This document shows, piece by piece, positions 21,842-33,200 of a stretch of 64,000 nt of DNA; positions within the stretch are counted from its first letter, which is position 1, and every line of letters begins with the position of its first letter. Where the stretch lies: the NCBI GenBank assembly GCA_964036045.1, contig OZ038380.1, positions 173,093,529 through 173,157,528 of the forward strand, written 5' to 3'. The DNA is from Eutreptiella sp. 'Long Island Sound 2002'. Its lineage: Eukaryota; Euglenozoa; Euglenophyceae; Eutreptiales; Eutreptiaceae. A program made the translations under genes and the position numbers. The notes under the pieces are model-generated. The model did not search any database. It had not been told where the DNA came from and saw only the letters and a program-made list of their open reading frames with translations.

Positions 21842-22400
21842 TCCCCACCCCTTGTCGTTCCCCGGGGGGGGGGGGGGGGCTGGGGGACCGTCACTTGGTC
21901 AACCCAAAATTTTTCGTTGCGGCTCATTGTGCTGATGTGTGGGTGACTGTGTTGTGGGGCACTGCCACTTGTATCCCTTGCACTCATGGCAGGACATTTT
22001 GCTCACTTTCGCTGAAATGGAACTTGATAGCACAACCATGGTTCCCCCTGGGACAAGTGTGATGTTCATCCGCTCCACAGGGGAACCTTTTTTGGCGCAG
22101 GTCGTTGGACATTCGGAGCACGGTGATGCATATCGCCGCATCACTTATGACCATGATGGCAAGACCGTCTTGCACGACCGTGCGTCTGTTCGGCGCCTCT
22201 CACTGCCACGTGCTCCCTCTCCGCCCCGCGTGTACGGTGGTGGTGCGGTCCCCCAGGGGGGGGTGGGGGACCGTCACTTGGCAACCGTCCCCCAGGGGGT
22301 GGTGGGGGACCGTCTTCCCTGGGGTGGGGAACGACAAGGGGTGGGCGGGGTACGAGGTTGTGTCATGTGGAATGACTGTGAAATGACATGCTGAAATTTG
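21842..22400 (+). repeat. Dispersed repeat carrying a small coding-like domain (copy 1)
   Basis: From 'ggggaccgtcacttggtcaa' onward this resembles 46523-46800. The frame 21939-22394 contains a compact, coding-like segment (TSVMFIRSTGEPFLAQVVGH, then YRRITYDHDG, then VRRLSL) with the hydrophobic pattern of a small SH3/Tudor-like barrel, but I cannot assign a family. Downstream, 'ggggaccgtc' motifs recur at about 22260-22330. Confidence 0.5.
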
Positions 22401-23223
22401 CCTGTACGTTGTGTTCTGGTGCCCTGTTGTGACAATTGTGCTTCGGGTGAGGTATGGGCGAGGTTCGCCACCTGCATTCTGTTGGTACCGCGCGTCGCGC
22501 GCAAGCACGGGCTTGTCTAAGCAGGGGACCCCGTTTGACCATTGTTTTCCTGATTTTCAGCGTGCTTGCGTGCAAGGGGGGTATGCACGTCCTGTGCGTC
22601 ACATCCTTGCAGCTCTCGCGGCAAAGAGTGGGCTCGTGGGCTTCAATGCCACCTAGGTAGATGCTGCTCTAGGTCGCTCTGCAGGTATACTCAAGCTAGG
22701 AATATATGTTGCTCCTTCTTTGTCATCCTTGATCCCTGTCCTTGACAGGGGAAGAAGCTATGGTATGTTCTGAGAGTGTACTTAGATCCCGAGATTGACT
22801 CGTACTGCTGCAGAACTATTGCAGAGCTATTGCAGCTTCGTCAAAAAAAAAATGCCACCTAGGTAGATGCTGCATGGCTCGGGCCTTGCAAGGACACGAT
22901 GCAAAAAAGAGTGACACAGGGTCGTTGTTGGAATCAGAGGTGGGTTTCAAATGCCAATACGCTCGTAACCCATGTCCAACCATGGCAGCACTTCAGTGCT
23001 CAAAGGCGTTGTTTTTACACCGTACAGCAAGGCCCTGGGCGACACAACATTGGAACTATGAGGTCGAAATCAGCATGCACAAGCCACCAAAAGGAATGCT
23101 GCAGAAGATCATACCCTATACCCCCCTTGTAACCCCCCACCCCCTGCACCACCCTCCCCTAGGGGGGAACGGTCATTTGGCCCAAAAAGCATAGAGAATA
23201 CGAGCCGCCAAAGGCACCAAAGA
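22401..23223. other. No gene recognised
   Basis: Short ORFs only. A direct repeat 'atgccacctaggtagatgct' occurs at about 22647 and 22852, about 205 bp apart. Confidence 0.4.
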
Positions 23224-23858
23224 AAATCACCTCGAAGAGAGGTTGTTAGATCAAGCGCGGGCGTGGGCGTCATATACCCCCCTTTTTTGGGGTCATTCGC
23301 GTAGCATACCCCAAGGCATGATATTGGATGTCCAACCCCTTGTAAAATCATTATTTTGCCCAGTAAGACCATCCCCCAATGGATTTTTTGATTTTGAGGC
23401 CTCTACCCCCTAAAACTGGATATCACTTTTTGGGGGGGTGGGGGGGTGGGGGTGTTGGGGGGGGGGGGTCAAAAGTTTTTGCTTAATAGGCTACAAGCAG
23501 TGGGGACGCACAATGTTGTTGACACGGTCAGCGGTCCAATGGTAACGCAGCTAGTTCCTAACTTGCAGGCGTCGGTTCGAAATCTGGTCTGCCGAATTTT
23601 GGCGCCGCCGCCGGCGGCGGCGCCATAGTGGCCAGACTGGGGTTCGAACCGCCGAACAGCTGGCAGCGGTCGGCTGCTTTACCACTGGGCCAGGCTTGGG
23701 TTGTGACACAGGGCCTCCCTGCTGCTTGGGGCCGCATCTGCCACTGACAAAAAACCCAAACTGTGTGTACCTGACTGACTGCCTGCTTGCTGGCTCAGGG
23801 ACTGATTGGCTGACTGTCAACCTCTCTTCGAGGTGCACTGCCGAAGGCAATAGAATTT
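23224..23858 (+). mobile_element. Inverted-repeat element with paired tRNA-like units (copy 2)
   Basis: Same organisation and ends as the copy at 19308-19944, including the subterminal 'ccccttgtaaaatcatta' block, the G-run and 'gactgattggctgactgtca' before the right end. No protein is encoded. Confidence 0.8.
23529..23700. other. Convergent tRNA-like units around a 24-bp perfect palindrome (copy 2)
   Basis: Plus-strand A-box-like ggtccaatggtaacgc and B box ggttcgaaatc (23574). Minus-strand A-box-like tggcccagtggtaaagc and B box ggttcgaacccc (complement of 23639-23650). The centre, 23601-23624, is a perfect palindrome with arms ggcgccgccgcc and ggcggcggcgcc. Confidence 0.65.
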
Positions 23859-24774
23859 TTACAAGGCGCCAAAGCTGATTCACACCATGATACTATGGTA
23901 CAGTTTTGTGGTGCAACAACCCCCCCCCCCCCCGGGGGGGGGGGGGGACCGTCACGACATTGGTGGGGAGATTACAAGGGGGGTGTAAGATACCAGGCAG
24001 CTAGTACACCAAACTCGGAGTGGTGTATTCCAATAGGATCCAATAGGATGCGCGTGCCAGAGGTCCCCATTTGGCCGTCCAATTCCTCCATGGCTAGAGG
24101 CCCCCCGGACGCGAGGTTGAGATTGGTCCCAAAGGGCGCCAATGAAGTCCCTTATGATATCCAGCCTGGCTGGTGGATGCGATGGTGCATGGCACCATCG
24201 CATCCACCTAAGTATCCACTCACTCATCGCATCCATTCAGGTATCCATTCACTTACCTCAGGAAATTGCGCGACTGGGGAGGGGGGGGGGCTGCATGCTT
24301 TGAAGGGCGTGAGGGGGGTGCGTGGGGTAGCTACCACAAGTGGATAAAAGCCATGCTGTTAGTGGAGTATGGGCGCCCTCCATGAGGCTGTGGCCCCTAG
24401 GCCGTATCACCACCGTAGCGCTTCCCTGACCACCGACGGCGCCACGGCCAAGCCGGCCACTGTTTGTTGGATGGCCGATCCAGAGTTGGCTGCTCCGATG
24501 CCCACGTAGAGCTCAAACACCCCAACGAGCAGGGCGACCGGGTCCACGACGCTGGGCAAAAATATGCACACGCCGTACAACACGCACGCAGCAACACATA
24601 TGCGTTCCCAGGACCGCGGCCCGGTAACGGCGGTGGACAAGGCACGGGCCCACTCACACAGCAGCCCACAGCTGGCGCCCTTGCTGGTCCCACTGGCCGC
24701 AGTCATGTTGGCGGCGCCGACGCCCAAGGTGTAGCGGGGCAGCAGGAGGTATCGGGTGGAACAACGGCAGTCTG
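23859..24774. other. No gene recognised; contains a strong hairpin
   Basis: G/C-run boundary at 23920-23950, then low-complexity sequence. The only structured feature is the 35-bp palindrome at 24173-24207, listed separately. Confidence 0.4.
24173..24207. other. Perfect 16-bp-arm hairpin
   Basis: Arms gtggatgcgatggtgc and gcaccatcgcatccac are perfectly complementary with a 3-nt loop (atg). It is followed by further 'catcgcatccattcaggtat' direct repeats. It lies outside any gene. Confidence 0.85.
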
Positions 24775-26185
24775 CTGCATTCTCGGGGGTCCCGTGGCTG
24801 CCTCACCCTTGCCTTCTCGGGGGCCCAAAAGAGGGCGGAATTGCTACGTTGCCCCTGCATTCTCAGGGGTCCCCAACAAAGGGGACAAGATCACAAGTGG
24901 CTACCTCACCCCTGCTTTCTCCGGGGCCCAAAAGAGGGCGGAATTGCTACGTAGCCCCTGCATTCTCGAGGGTCCCCAACAAAGGGGACAAGATCAGAAG
25001 TGGCTGCATCACCCCTGCTTTCTCCGGAGCCCAAAAGAGGGCGGAATTGCTACGTAACCCCTGCATTCTCGGGGGTCCCCGACAAACGGGACAAAATCAG
25101 AAGTGGCTGCCTCACCCTTGCCTTCTCGGGGGCCCAAAAGGGGGCGGAATTGCAGGGACAAAGTAGGAAAGAGGCAGCCACTTCAAATGTTGTCGACTTT
25201 GATGGGGACCCCCGAGAATGTAGGGTTAACATAGCAATTCCACCCTGTTTTGGGTCACCGAGAAGGTAGGAGTGAGGCTGCCACTTCTGATTTTGTCCCC
25301 TTTGTTGGGGACCGCCCAAACGAGGGTGGAATTGCTACGTAACCTTGCATTCCCGGGGGTCCCCAACAAAAGGGACAAAATCACAAGTGGTTTCCTCAAC
25401 CCTGCTTTCTCCAGAGTCCAAAAGAGGGTGGAATTGCTACGTAACCCCTGCATCCTTGGGGGTCCCCAACAAAGGGTACAAAATCAGAACTGGCTGCCTC
25501 ACCCCTGCTTCCTCGGGGGTCCAGAAGAGGGTGGAATTGCTACGTAAGCCCTGTGTTCTCGGGGGCCCCAAGAAGGCAAGCGTGAGGTAGCCACTTCTAG
25601 TATCATCCCCTTTGTTGGGGACCCCCGAGAATGCAGGATTTACGTCGCTATTCCGCCCTCTTTTGGGCCCCCAAGAAGGCCCAGTAGAGGCAACCACTTC
25701 TAATTTTGTCTGCTTTGTGGGGACCCCTGAGAATGCAGGGGTTGCGTCGCAATTCTGCCCTTTTTTGGGCCACCGAGGAAGGCAACGGTGAGGCAGCCAC
25801 TTCTGATTTTGTCCCCTTTGTTGGAACCGCCGAAAAGAGGCAGAATTGCTATATAACCTTGCATTCTCAAGGGTCCCCACAAAGGCGACAAAATTAGAAG
25901 TGGCTGCCTCTCCCAAGCCTTCCTAGGGGCCCAAAAGAGGGCGGAATTGTGACGTAACCACTGCATTCTCGGACGTCCGCAACAAAGGGAACACAATCGG
26001 AAGTGGCTACCTCACCCCTGCCTTCTCCAGGCGCCAAAAGAGGGCAGAACTGTTATGTAACTCCTGCATTCTCGGGGGTCCCCAACAAAGGGGATAAAAT
26101 TTGAAGTGGCTGCCTCACCCTTGCCTTCTCGGGAGCCCAAAAGAGGGCGGAATGCTACGTAATCCCTGCATTCTTGGGGGTCCCC
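24775..26185. repeat. 103-bp minisatellite, orientation-switching array
   Basis: The unit is a dimer of the ~50-bp module: 'ctcgggggtccccaacaaag', then 'gacaaaatcagaagtggctg', then 'ctcgggggcccaaaagaggg', then 'cggaattgctacgtaa'. Spacing between equivalent points is 103 bp. Orientation alternates: forward about 24775-25160, reverse to about 25290, forward to about 25575, reverse to about 25820, then forward. ORFs here are by-products of the repeat. Confidence 0.8.
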
Positions 26186-26489
26186 AATAAAGGGGTTTAA
26201 ATTGTTCCCCCCCCCCCCATGGGCTTGGCACTTGCTACCTTGCCCTTGCCCCCCCCCCCCCCCGCTCCCCCCATCCTCGCCCAACACCGCATCCAGTGCC
26301 CCCCGATCCACGGCACACGGGCACGAGAATTGCTACAGTTCACAAACGTCATGTCGTGTGACCAGTAGGCGGTTGTGCTGGCAGCGACGGCACACCACAA
26401 AACAAACAAACACTAGGCAAGTGCGCACAAGGTGCCCTCCTCCCACCCCCTTGCCCAATTTAAACTCAAGTTTACTTGATAAACTTTAG
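26186..26489. other. ~300-bp insertion inside the 103-bp array
   Basis: The array stops after 'aaaggggtttaaattg' and resumes with 'ataaaatcacaagtgg' at about 26491. The insert contains two C-runs and no recognisable coding or terminal repeats. Confidence 0.5.
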
Positions 26490-26830
26490 ATAAAATCACA
26501 AGTGGCTGCCTCACCCTTGCCTTCTCGGGGGCCCAAAAGAGGGCGGAGATGCTACTTCTCGGGGGTCCCCAACAAAGAGGACAAAATCAGAAGTGGCTGC
26601 CTCACCCTTGCCTTCTCGGGGGCCCAAAAGAGGGCGGAATTGCTACGTAATCCCTCCATTCTCGAGGGTCCCCAACAAAGGGGCAAATTGAGAAGTGTCC
26701 GGCTCAACCTTGCCTTCTCGAGGGCCCAAAAGAGGGCGGAATTGCTACGCAATACCTCCATTCTCGAGGGTCCCCAACAAAGAGGAAAAAATCAGAAGTA
26801 GTTGCCTCAACCTTGCCTTCTCCGGGATGA
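26490..26830 (+). repeat. 103-bp minisatellite, distal segment
   Basis: Three forward units follow the insertion, ending at 'cttctccgggatgacactct'. Same unit as 24775-26185. Confidence 0.75.
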
Positions 26831-27798
26831 CACTCTGACCCCAGTCACGGGCAGGGTGTACGTTCAGTTGGTGATGGGGGCAGATATAGACCCCGCCAAA
26901 ACTGGGCCACGGGTTTGGGTGGGGGGTGGTTCTGGCGGGGAGGTATGCCCATAGCTGTCAACCGCCCAATCCATTACATAATGGATTGTGCAGTGCACGC
27001 AATGGCACCTATACATATGGAGCCTTCCAAACTAACTCGCTGCAGTAATCAAGGCCAGACCTCCGACGTCAAGTGAGAATGGGATGCTGGAGCCTCCTGT
27101 TTCAACGGCCATCCCAATGCTCCGACGGAGACTGCCCCCCCACCCCCCACCCCCATGCTCCAATACCACCTAGCCATCACAGAGTGGAATTGTTGATACA
27201 AGGCGTGTTTGTGGAGATGACATCTTGGCCGCGGTGTGCCATGCCTTGACTAATGGCCAAGGCAGCCCTACGGCGCAATTGCAGCATGTTGAGTCATTGC
27301 TCCGTGACGATTGGGAACGACTGTTAGCTGGGGTTTTATTTGTCTGTCTTATTTGTTCCAGATTGCTTTTGAAATTTTGCCTGGGGAGGAGGGCGAAATG
27401 TATGGAGTTTTAGGATTACCGCCAGGCCGGAATGCACGACTCTGTGCGAGAGGGGACCCCAACAACATCTTGGGCAAAGGCAAAAATGAGATTAACCAAG
27501 TCCCTTCGCCATCTGGGAGACTCGCGTTCGCAGTGACTCCAGACCTTTGCCAGTGCCTCAGGATTTGGAGGTACAGAGGATGCGCTCATTGAGAACCTCA
27601 TCGGGTACACCTTGACAGAACAAGTCTAGATAAACATGACCACGGGGGCCTTTGAGAAAATCCGTGTACAGTCGGACAATGTGAGTAAAGCGTCACCCTG
27701 CCTTGATGAGCCTGTTGGAAGGGCAGGCCGCCCTAATCAAATCACTCACGGAGAAAGTCAACAGCCTCTGAGAAGCACCTACCTGATCAGAGAAATCT
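26831..27798. other. No gene recognised; possible 5' part of a decayed YR element
   Basis: The sequence leads into the gag-like ORF at 27799. Short frames (27311-27592, 27636-27830) could be remnants of its N-terminal region, but no motif confirms this. No A1-type repeat was identified. Confidence 0.3.
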
Positions 27799-28428
27799 GT
27801 GCCGCCTTTATGCCTCAAGGAATTGCATGACCTAGCCCTGGTATGGAACCACCCTCAATGGGTCACCAGGGTCCTGTACTACCTCAAATGCGCGATCCTC
27901 AAGGAGGCCTTGCCGATGGACGCCATGAGAATGACCCCCAAGTGGGATGATGAAGCGCAGAAGCCACTCCTTTTCAGCCTCTCGGACGATCAAATGAAGG
28001 ATACAACGGTATGGACTGAGGTGGTGGAGACTGGAGATTCAGCAGGGGATGCCCCCATGGATGGATGCTTAGGCACACACACCCCGGTCTTGTCCTTGAA
28101 TAGCTCTGCGGTGCTCATGGTGGAGTCTCTCTGGCTGCTGGTCTGGTCTTCCGTCCACTGCTACAAAGAGCGATACGAACCGGACTCCACCTCCTCTAAG
28201 CACGCATCGGCAGACCCCGCCTTCACCTCAGGCCTGAGTACAGCAGGGGCACGCCACAAAAAGGTCATGCGACGTCGTTCCAAAATGGTGGATGGAGTTG
28301 ATTACTTCGAGGTCCATAAAGGAGAGTGGGTACGGTTGGACTCCGCCCCAGTGGGGCCCTGTAAAACATGCAAAGGGCACGGGTCCATCGAGAGGCACTG
28401 GGTGTGGAATTGCCCCAGATTGGAGTGA
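27799..28428 (+). CDS. Gag-like protein of a decayed YR element (element 2)
   Basis: A 209-aa ORF. The C-terminus contains DYFEVHKGEWVR, then PCKTCKGHGSIERHWVWNCP. This is a zinc-knuckle-like C-x2-C … HW-x3-C-P motif in the same position as in the gags of elements 1 and 3. It ends seven bases before the YR frame at 28435. The N-terminal part is unrecognised. Role inferred from the shared motif and the gag-YR order. Confidence 0.6.
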   Translation: MPPLCLKELHDLALVWNHPQWVTRVLYYLKCAILKEALPMDAMRMTPKWDDEAQKPLLFSLSDDQMKDTTVWTEVVETGDSAGDAPMDGCLGTHTPVLSLNSSAVLMVESLWLLVWSSVHCYKERYEPDSTSSKHASADPAFTSGLSTAGARHKKVMRRRSKMVDGVDYFEVHKGEWVRLDSAPVGPCKTCKGHGSIERHWVWNCPRLE

Positions 28429-28434
28429 CGGGAC

Positions 28435-29600
28435 TTGGCGGCCTGGCCGGTGGGCGCGGCATCAATGCTACAACGGCTGGACCGCTTCCGAACAGGGGGT
28501 TCTGCGTTGGCGCCAACCCATGTGGCTTCGCAAGTTGTCATCGACTGGCCGGCAGTGGTGGATGCATGGCAATTCTTGGGTGAGACCGACCACAGAGTGC
28601 CCAGCAGCCTGCCTGGTTTCAACGTGGAGACCGTCGACAAGGAGAACCTACACGAGCCACCTTCGACGATTTGCCCAGTTCGGGGGCACTGTTCACCCGG
28701 GCGACATGCAGGTGTTGGCGGAAAAGGTCCTCCTCTCCATGTTTGCCCAGGGCCAAAAAGCGGCGGCGGCCAGAGGATGTATATCCGCCCTCAAGGCAGT
28801 GGCCACCTTGGGGTGGATCCCCCCCTTACAGCGGGACAGGCTATGGAGGCTTTCCAAGGCGGCAAAGGATTCCCCGGGGCAACGACAGTTCCGGGGGCCA
28901 CACCTCCTCCAGCTTATGGCCGAATCGTGCACCAAGGCGGGGAGTGGAAGATATACGCAGCGGCGGTCGTGTCTTTCGCCACGCTATACAAGGTGGGGGA
29001 AATATCGTCGCTTCGACGATCGAACATCTCCAAGGTGGGGATTACGTACCTGGGAATCCCAAGGCACCTTTCCGAAGAACACTTACGTCTTCAACTCCTC
29101 ATTCTGCGACATCTAACTTGGGGTGCACAGATGCAGCCGTAAACCCCCAAACCTAGGGCGCCGCAAAAAATACACACTCTTTGAAAACACGTATGTGAGA
29201 GGGCTCTAACCCCCTCAATCACCAATGGGGAAAAAGAGAGACCACCGCGGGATCACACGACGCCTGGGGCCGTACGCGCAGGCATGGGCTTCATGGCTCC
29301 GCAGGATCGCCCCTGGTGAGGCACCAGCGTTGGGACGTGCAGCAGACCTTGAAATGGGTATGGCCAAGCTCTAGCAGGGGACTGACAGAGGAGAGGCCAG
29401 ATGGCATGCCTGGAGGCGAGCAGGCGCTACATACCTCCGTTGGTTGGGACTGCCGTGGAGACACCTCCTGTGGTGGGGTAGATGGCATAGCATCAAAATT
29501 GCGCACCTGTATGCGTCTGCCCCCGACAAATTTGAATGTGTGCAGATTACGCGACTGCCTTGGCCAGCCAATGAGGGAATCGGATGGCGTAAAACTGATA
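28435..29600 (+). pseudogene. Tyrosine recombinase of element 2 (multiply frameshifted)
   Basis: The N-terminal domain (WRPSTRRTYTSHLRRFAQFG … GCISALKAVATLGWIPPL … LWRLSKAAK) is read in one frame to about 28940. The next block (YAAAVVSFATLYKVGEISSL) is in another. The C-terminal box (RWHAWRRAGATYLRWLGLPW, then LLWWGRWHSIKIAHLYASAP) is in a third, at about 29399-29515. His, Arg, Trp and the nucleophilic Tyr are present, but the first catalytic Arg (LFLRVSEA in element 1) is Lys here (LYKVGEI). A dead copy, missing its RT unless the RT at 35.6-37.1 kb was once attached. Confidence 0.8.
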
Positions 29601-29611
29601 TCCGAGACTTG

Positions 29612-30230
29612 GTGTCAAGCGTAAGTCGCTTATTTTTTTTTTTGGCGTCAGTCGCGTGTTAAAAAAAAAAGCTGAAAAATGTATGATACGCGACCCACAC
29701 TTTTTTTGCGACGCGACCTACACCAAAAAAAAAAAGTTACGCGACTTACGCTTTTTTTGATACGCGACTTGCGGCAAAAAAAAAAAAATAAATAAGCGAG
29801 TTACGCCTTTTTTTTATATGTAAAAGCGAGTTACGCCTTTTTTTTTATAAAAAAGCGAGTTACGCTTTTTTTCTTATAAAAAAGCGAGTTACGCTCTTTT
29901 TTTATATAAAAAAGCGAGTTACGCTTTTTGCTATAAAAAGGCGAGTTACGCTTTTTTTTTATATAAAAAAGCGAGTTAAGCTTTTTTTTCTTATAAAAAA
30001 GTGAGTTGCGCTTTTTTTTTATATCAAAAAGCGAGTTACGCTTTTTTTTTATGAAAAAGCGAGTTACGCTTTTTTTTATATAAAAAAGCGAGTTAAGCTT
30101 TTTTTTATATAAAAAAGCGAGTTACGCTTTTTTTTCTTAGAAAAAAGCGAGTTGCGCTTTTTTTTTATATAAAAAAGCGAGTTACGCTTTTTTTTCTATA
30201 AAAAAGCGAGGTACGAGATTTTTTTTTATT
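29612..30230 (+). repeat. Left-end array of the composite element (copy 1)
   Basis: It begins gtgtcaagcgtaagtcgctt, identical to the start at 58108 although the flanks differ. Then come spaced gcgac/gtcgc motifs between T- and A-runs, and about a dozen units of ~30-35 bp built on gcgagttacgctttttt. It is strongly A/T-skewed with no coding potential. The two copies define a common left boundary. Confidence 0.75.
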
Positions 30231-33200
30231 GTTAAGGACAGCCCTTAAAGAAAGCCCCTAGAGGCCTTTTTGCCCCGGCCGAACGGGGGCCATGTCTACC
30301 CCCCCCTTTTTGGGGATCGCCCAGACGGCAGGGGTTACGCAGCAATTACGGCCCTCTTTTGGGCACCACTTCTGATTTTGCCCCCCGCTCTGAAGCGGTG
30401 GGGATCCCCGATACGGCAGGGGTGCGGTAGCCACTTTGCCCACTTGTGGGCCACTTCTGATTTTGCTCCCCGCTCTGAAGCGGTGGGGATCCCCGATACG
30501 GCAGGGGTGAGGTAGCCATTTCGCCCACTTGTGGGCCACTTCTGTTTTTGCCCCCCGCTTTGAAGCGGTGGGGATCCCCGATACGGCAGGGGTGAGGTAG
30601 CCATTTTGCCCACTTGTGGGCCACTTCTGATTTTGCCCCCCGCTTTGAAGCGGTGGGGATCCCCGATACGGCAGGGGTGAGGTAGCCACTTTGCCCACTT
30701 GTGGGCCACTTCTGATTTTGCCCCCCGCTTTGAAGCGGTGGGGATCCCCGATACGGCAGGGGTGAGGTAGCCACTTTGCCCACTTGGAGGCCACTTCTGA
30801 TTTTGCCCCCCGCTCTGAAGCGGTGGGGATCCCCGATACGGCAGGGGTGAGGTAGCCAGTTTGCCCACTTGTGGGCCGCTTCTGATTTCGCCCCCCACTT
30901 TGAAGCGGTGGGGATCCCCGATACGGCAGGGGTGCGGTAGCCACTTTGCCCACTTGTGGGCCACTTCTGATTTTGCTCCCCGCTCTGAAGCGGTGGGGAT
31001 CCCCGATACGGCAGGGGTGAGGTAGCCATTTCGCCCACTTGTGGGCCACTTCTGTTTTTGCCCCCCGCTTTGAAGCGGTGGGGATCCCCGATACGGCAGG
31101 GGTGAGGTAGCCATTTTGCCCACTTGTGGGCCACTTCTGATTTTGCCCCCCGCTTTGAAGCGGTGGGGATCCCCGATACGGCAGGGGTGAGGTAGCCACT
31201 TTGCCCAGTTGTGGGCCACTTCTGATTCTGCCCCCCGCTCTCAAGCGGTGGGGATCCCCGATACGGCAGGGGTGAGGTAGCCACTTTGCCCACTTGTGGG
31301 CCACTTCTGATTTTGCCCCCCGCTCTGAAGCGGTGGGGATCCCTGATACGGCAGGGGTGAGGTAGCCACTTTGCCCACTTGTGGGCCACTTCTGATTTTG
31401 CCCCCCGCTCTGAAGCGGTGGGGATCCCCGATACGGCAGGGGTGAGGTAGCCATTTTGCCCACTTGTGGGCCACTTCTGATTTTGCCCCCCGCTCTGAAG
31501 CGGTGGGGATCCCCGATACGGCAGGGGTGAGGTAGCCTCTTTGCCCACTTGTGGGCCACTTCTGATTTTGCCCCCCGCTCTCAAGCGGTGGGGATCCCCG
31601 ATACGGCAGTGAAGAGGTAGCCATTTTGCCCACTTGTGGGCCACTTCTGATTTTGCCCCCCGCTCTGAAGCGGTGGGGATCCCCGATACGGCAGGGGTGA
31701 GGTAGCCATTTTGCCCACTTGTGGGCCACTTCTGATTTTGCCCCCCGCTCTGAAGCGGTGGGGATCCCCGATACGGCAGGGGTGAGGTAGCCACTTTGCC
31801 CACTTGTGGGCCACTTCTGATTTTGCCCCCCGCTCTGAAGCGGTGGGGATCCCCGATACGGCAGGGGTGAGGTAGCCTCTTTGCCCACTTGTGGGCCACT
31901 TCTGATTTTGCCCCCCGCTCTCAAGCGGTGGGGATCCCCGATACGGCAGGGCTGAGGTAGCCAATTTGCCCACTGGTGGGCCACTTCTGATTTTGGCCCC
32001 CCGCTTTGAAGCGGTGGGGATCCCCGATACGGCAGGGGTGAGGTAGCCACTTTGCCCGCTTGTGGGCCACTTCTGATTTTGCCCCCCGCTCTGAAGCGGT
32101 GGGGATCCCCGATACGGCAGGGGTGAGGTAGCCATTTTGCCCACCTGTGGGCCACTTTTGTTTTTGCCCCCCGCTTTGAAGCGGTGGGGATCCCTGATAC
32201 GGCAGGGGTGAGGTAGCCACTTTGCCCACTTGGGGGCCACTTCTGATTTTGCCCCCCGCTCTGAAGCGGTGGGGATCCCCGATACGGCAGGGGTGAGGTA
32301 GCCACTTTGCCCACTTGTGGGCCACTTCTGATTTTGCCCCCCGCTCTGAAGCGGTGGGGATCCCCGATACGGCAGGGGTGAGCCAGCCACTTTGCCCACT
32401 TGTGGGCCACTTCTGATTTTGCCCCCCAGGTAGCCACTTTGCCTACTTGTGGGCCACTTCTGATTTTGCCCCCCGCTCTGAAGCGGTGGGGATCCCCGAT
32501 ACGGCAGGGGTGAGGTAGCCACTTTGCCCACTTGTGGGCCACTTCTGATTTTGCCCCCCGCTCTGAAGCGGTGGGGATCCCCGATACGGCAGGGGTGAGG
32601 TAGCCACTTTGCCCACTTGTGGGCCACTTCTGATTTTGCCCCCCGCTCTGAAGCGGTGGGGATCCCCGATACGGCAGGGGTGAGGTAGCCACTTTGCCCA
32701 CTTGTGGGCCACTTCTGATTTTGCCCCCCGCTCTGAAGCGGTGGGGATCCCCGATACGGCAGGGGTGAGGTAGCCATTTTGCCCACTTGTGGGCCACTTC
32801 TGATTTTGCCCCCCGCTCTGAAGCGGTGGGGATCCCCGATACGGCAGGGGTGAGGTAGCCACTTTGCCCACTTGTGGGCCACTTCTGATTTTGCCCCCCG
32901 CTCTGAAGCGGTGGGGATCCCCGATACGGCAGGGCTGAGGTAGCCAATTTGCCCACTGGTGGGCCACTTCTGATTTTGGCCCCCCGCTTTGAAGCGGTGG
33001 GGATCCCCGATACGGCAGGGGTGAGGTAGCCACTTTGCCCGCTTGTGGGCCACTTCTGATTTTGCCCCCCGCTCTGAAGCGGTGGGGATCCCCGATACGG
33101 CAGGGGTGAGGTAGCCATTTTGCCCACCTGTGGGCCACTTTTGTTTTTGCCCCCCGCTTTGAAGCGGTGGGGATCCCTGATACGGCAGGGGTGAGGTAGC

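Noticed and set aside
20479-21848. Long minus-strand ORFs opposite the dehydrogenase
   Set aside because: Shadows of a GC-rich coding strand. The plus strand carries the complete SDR motif set; the minus peptides have none.
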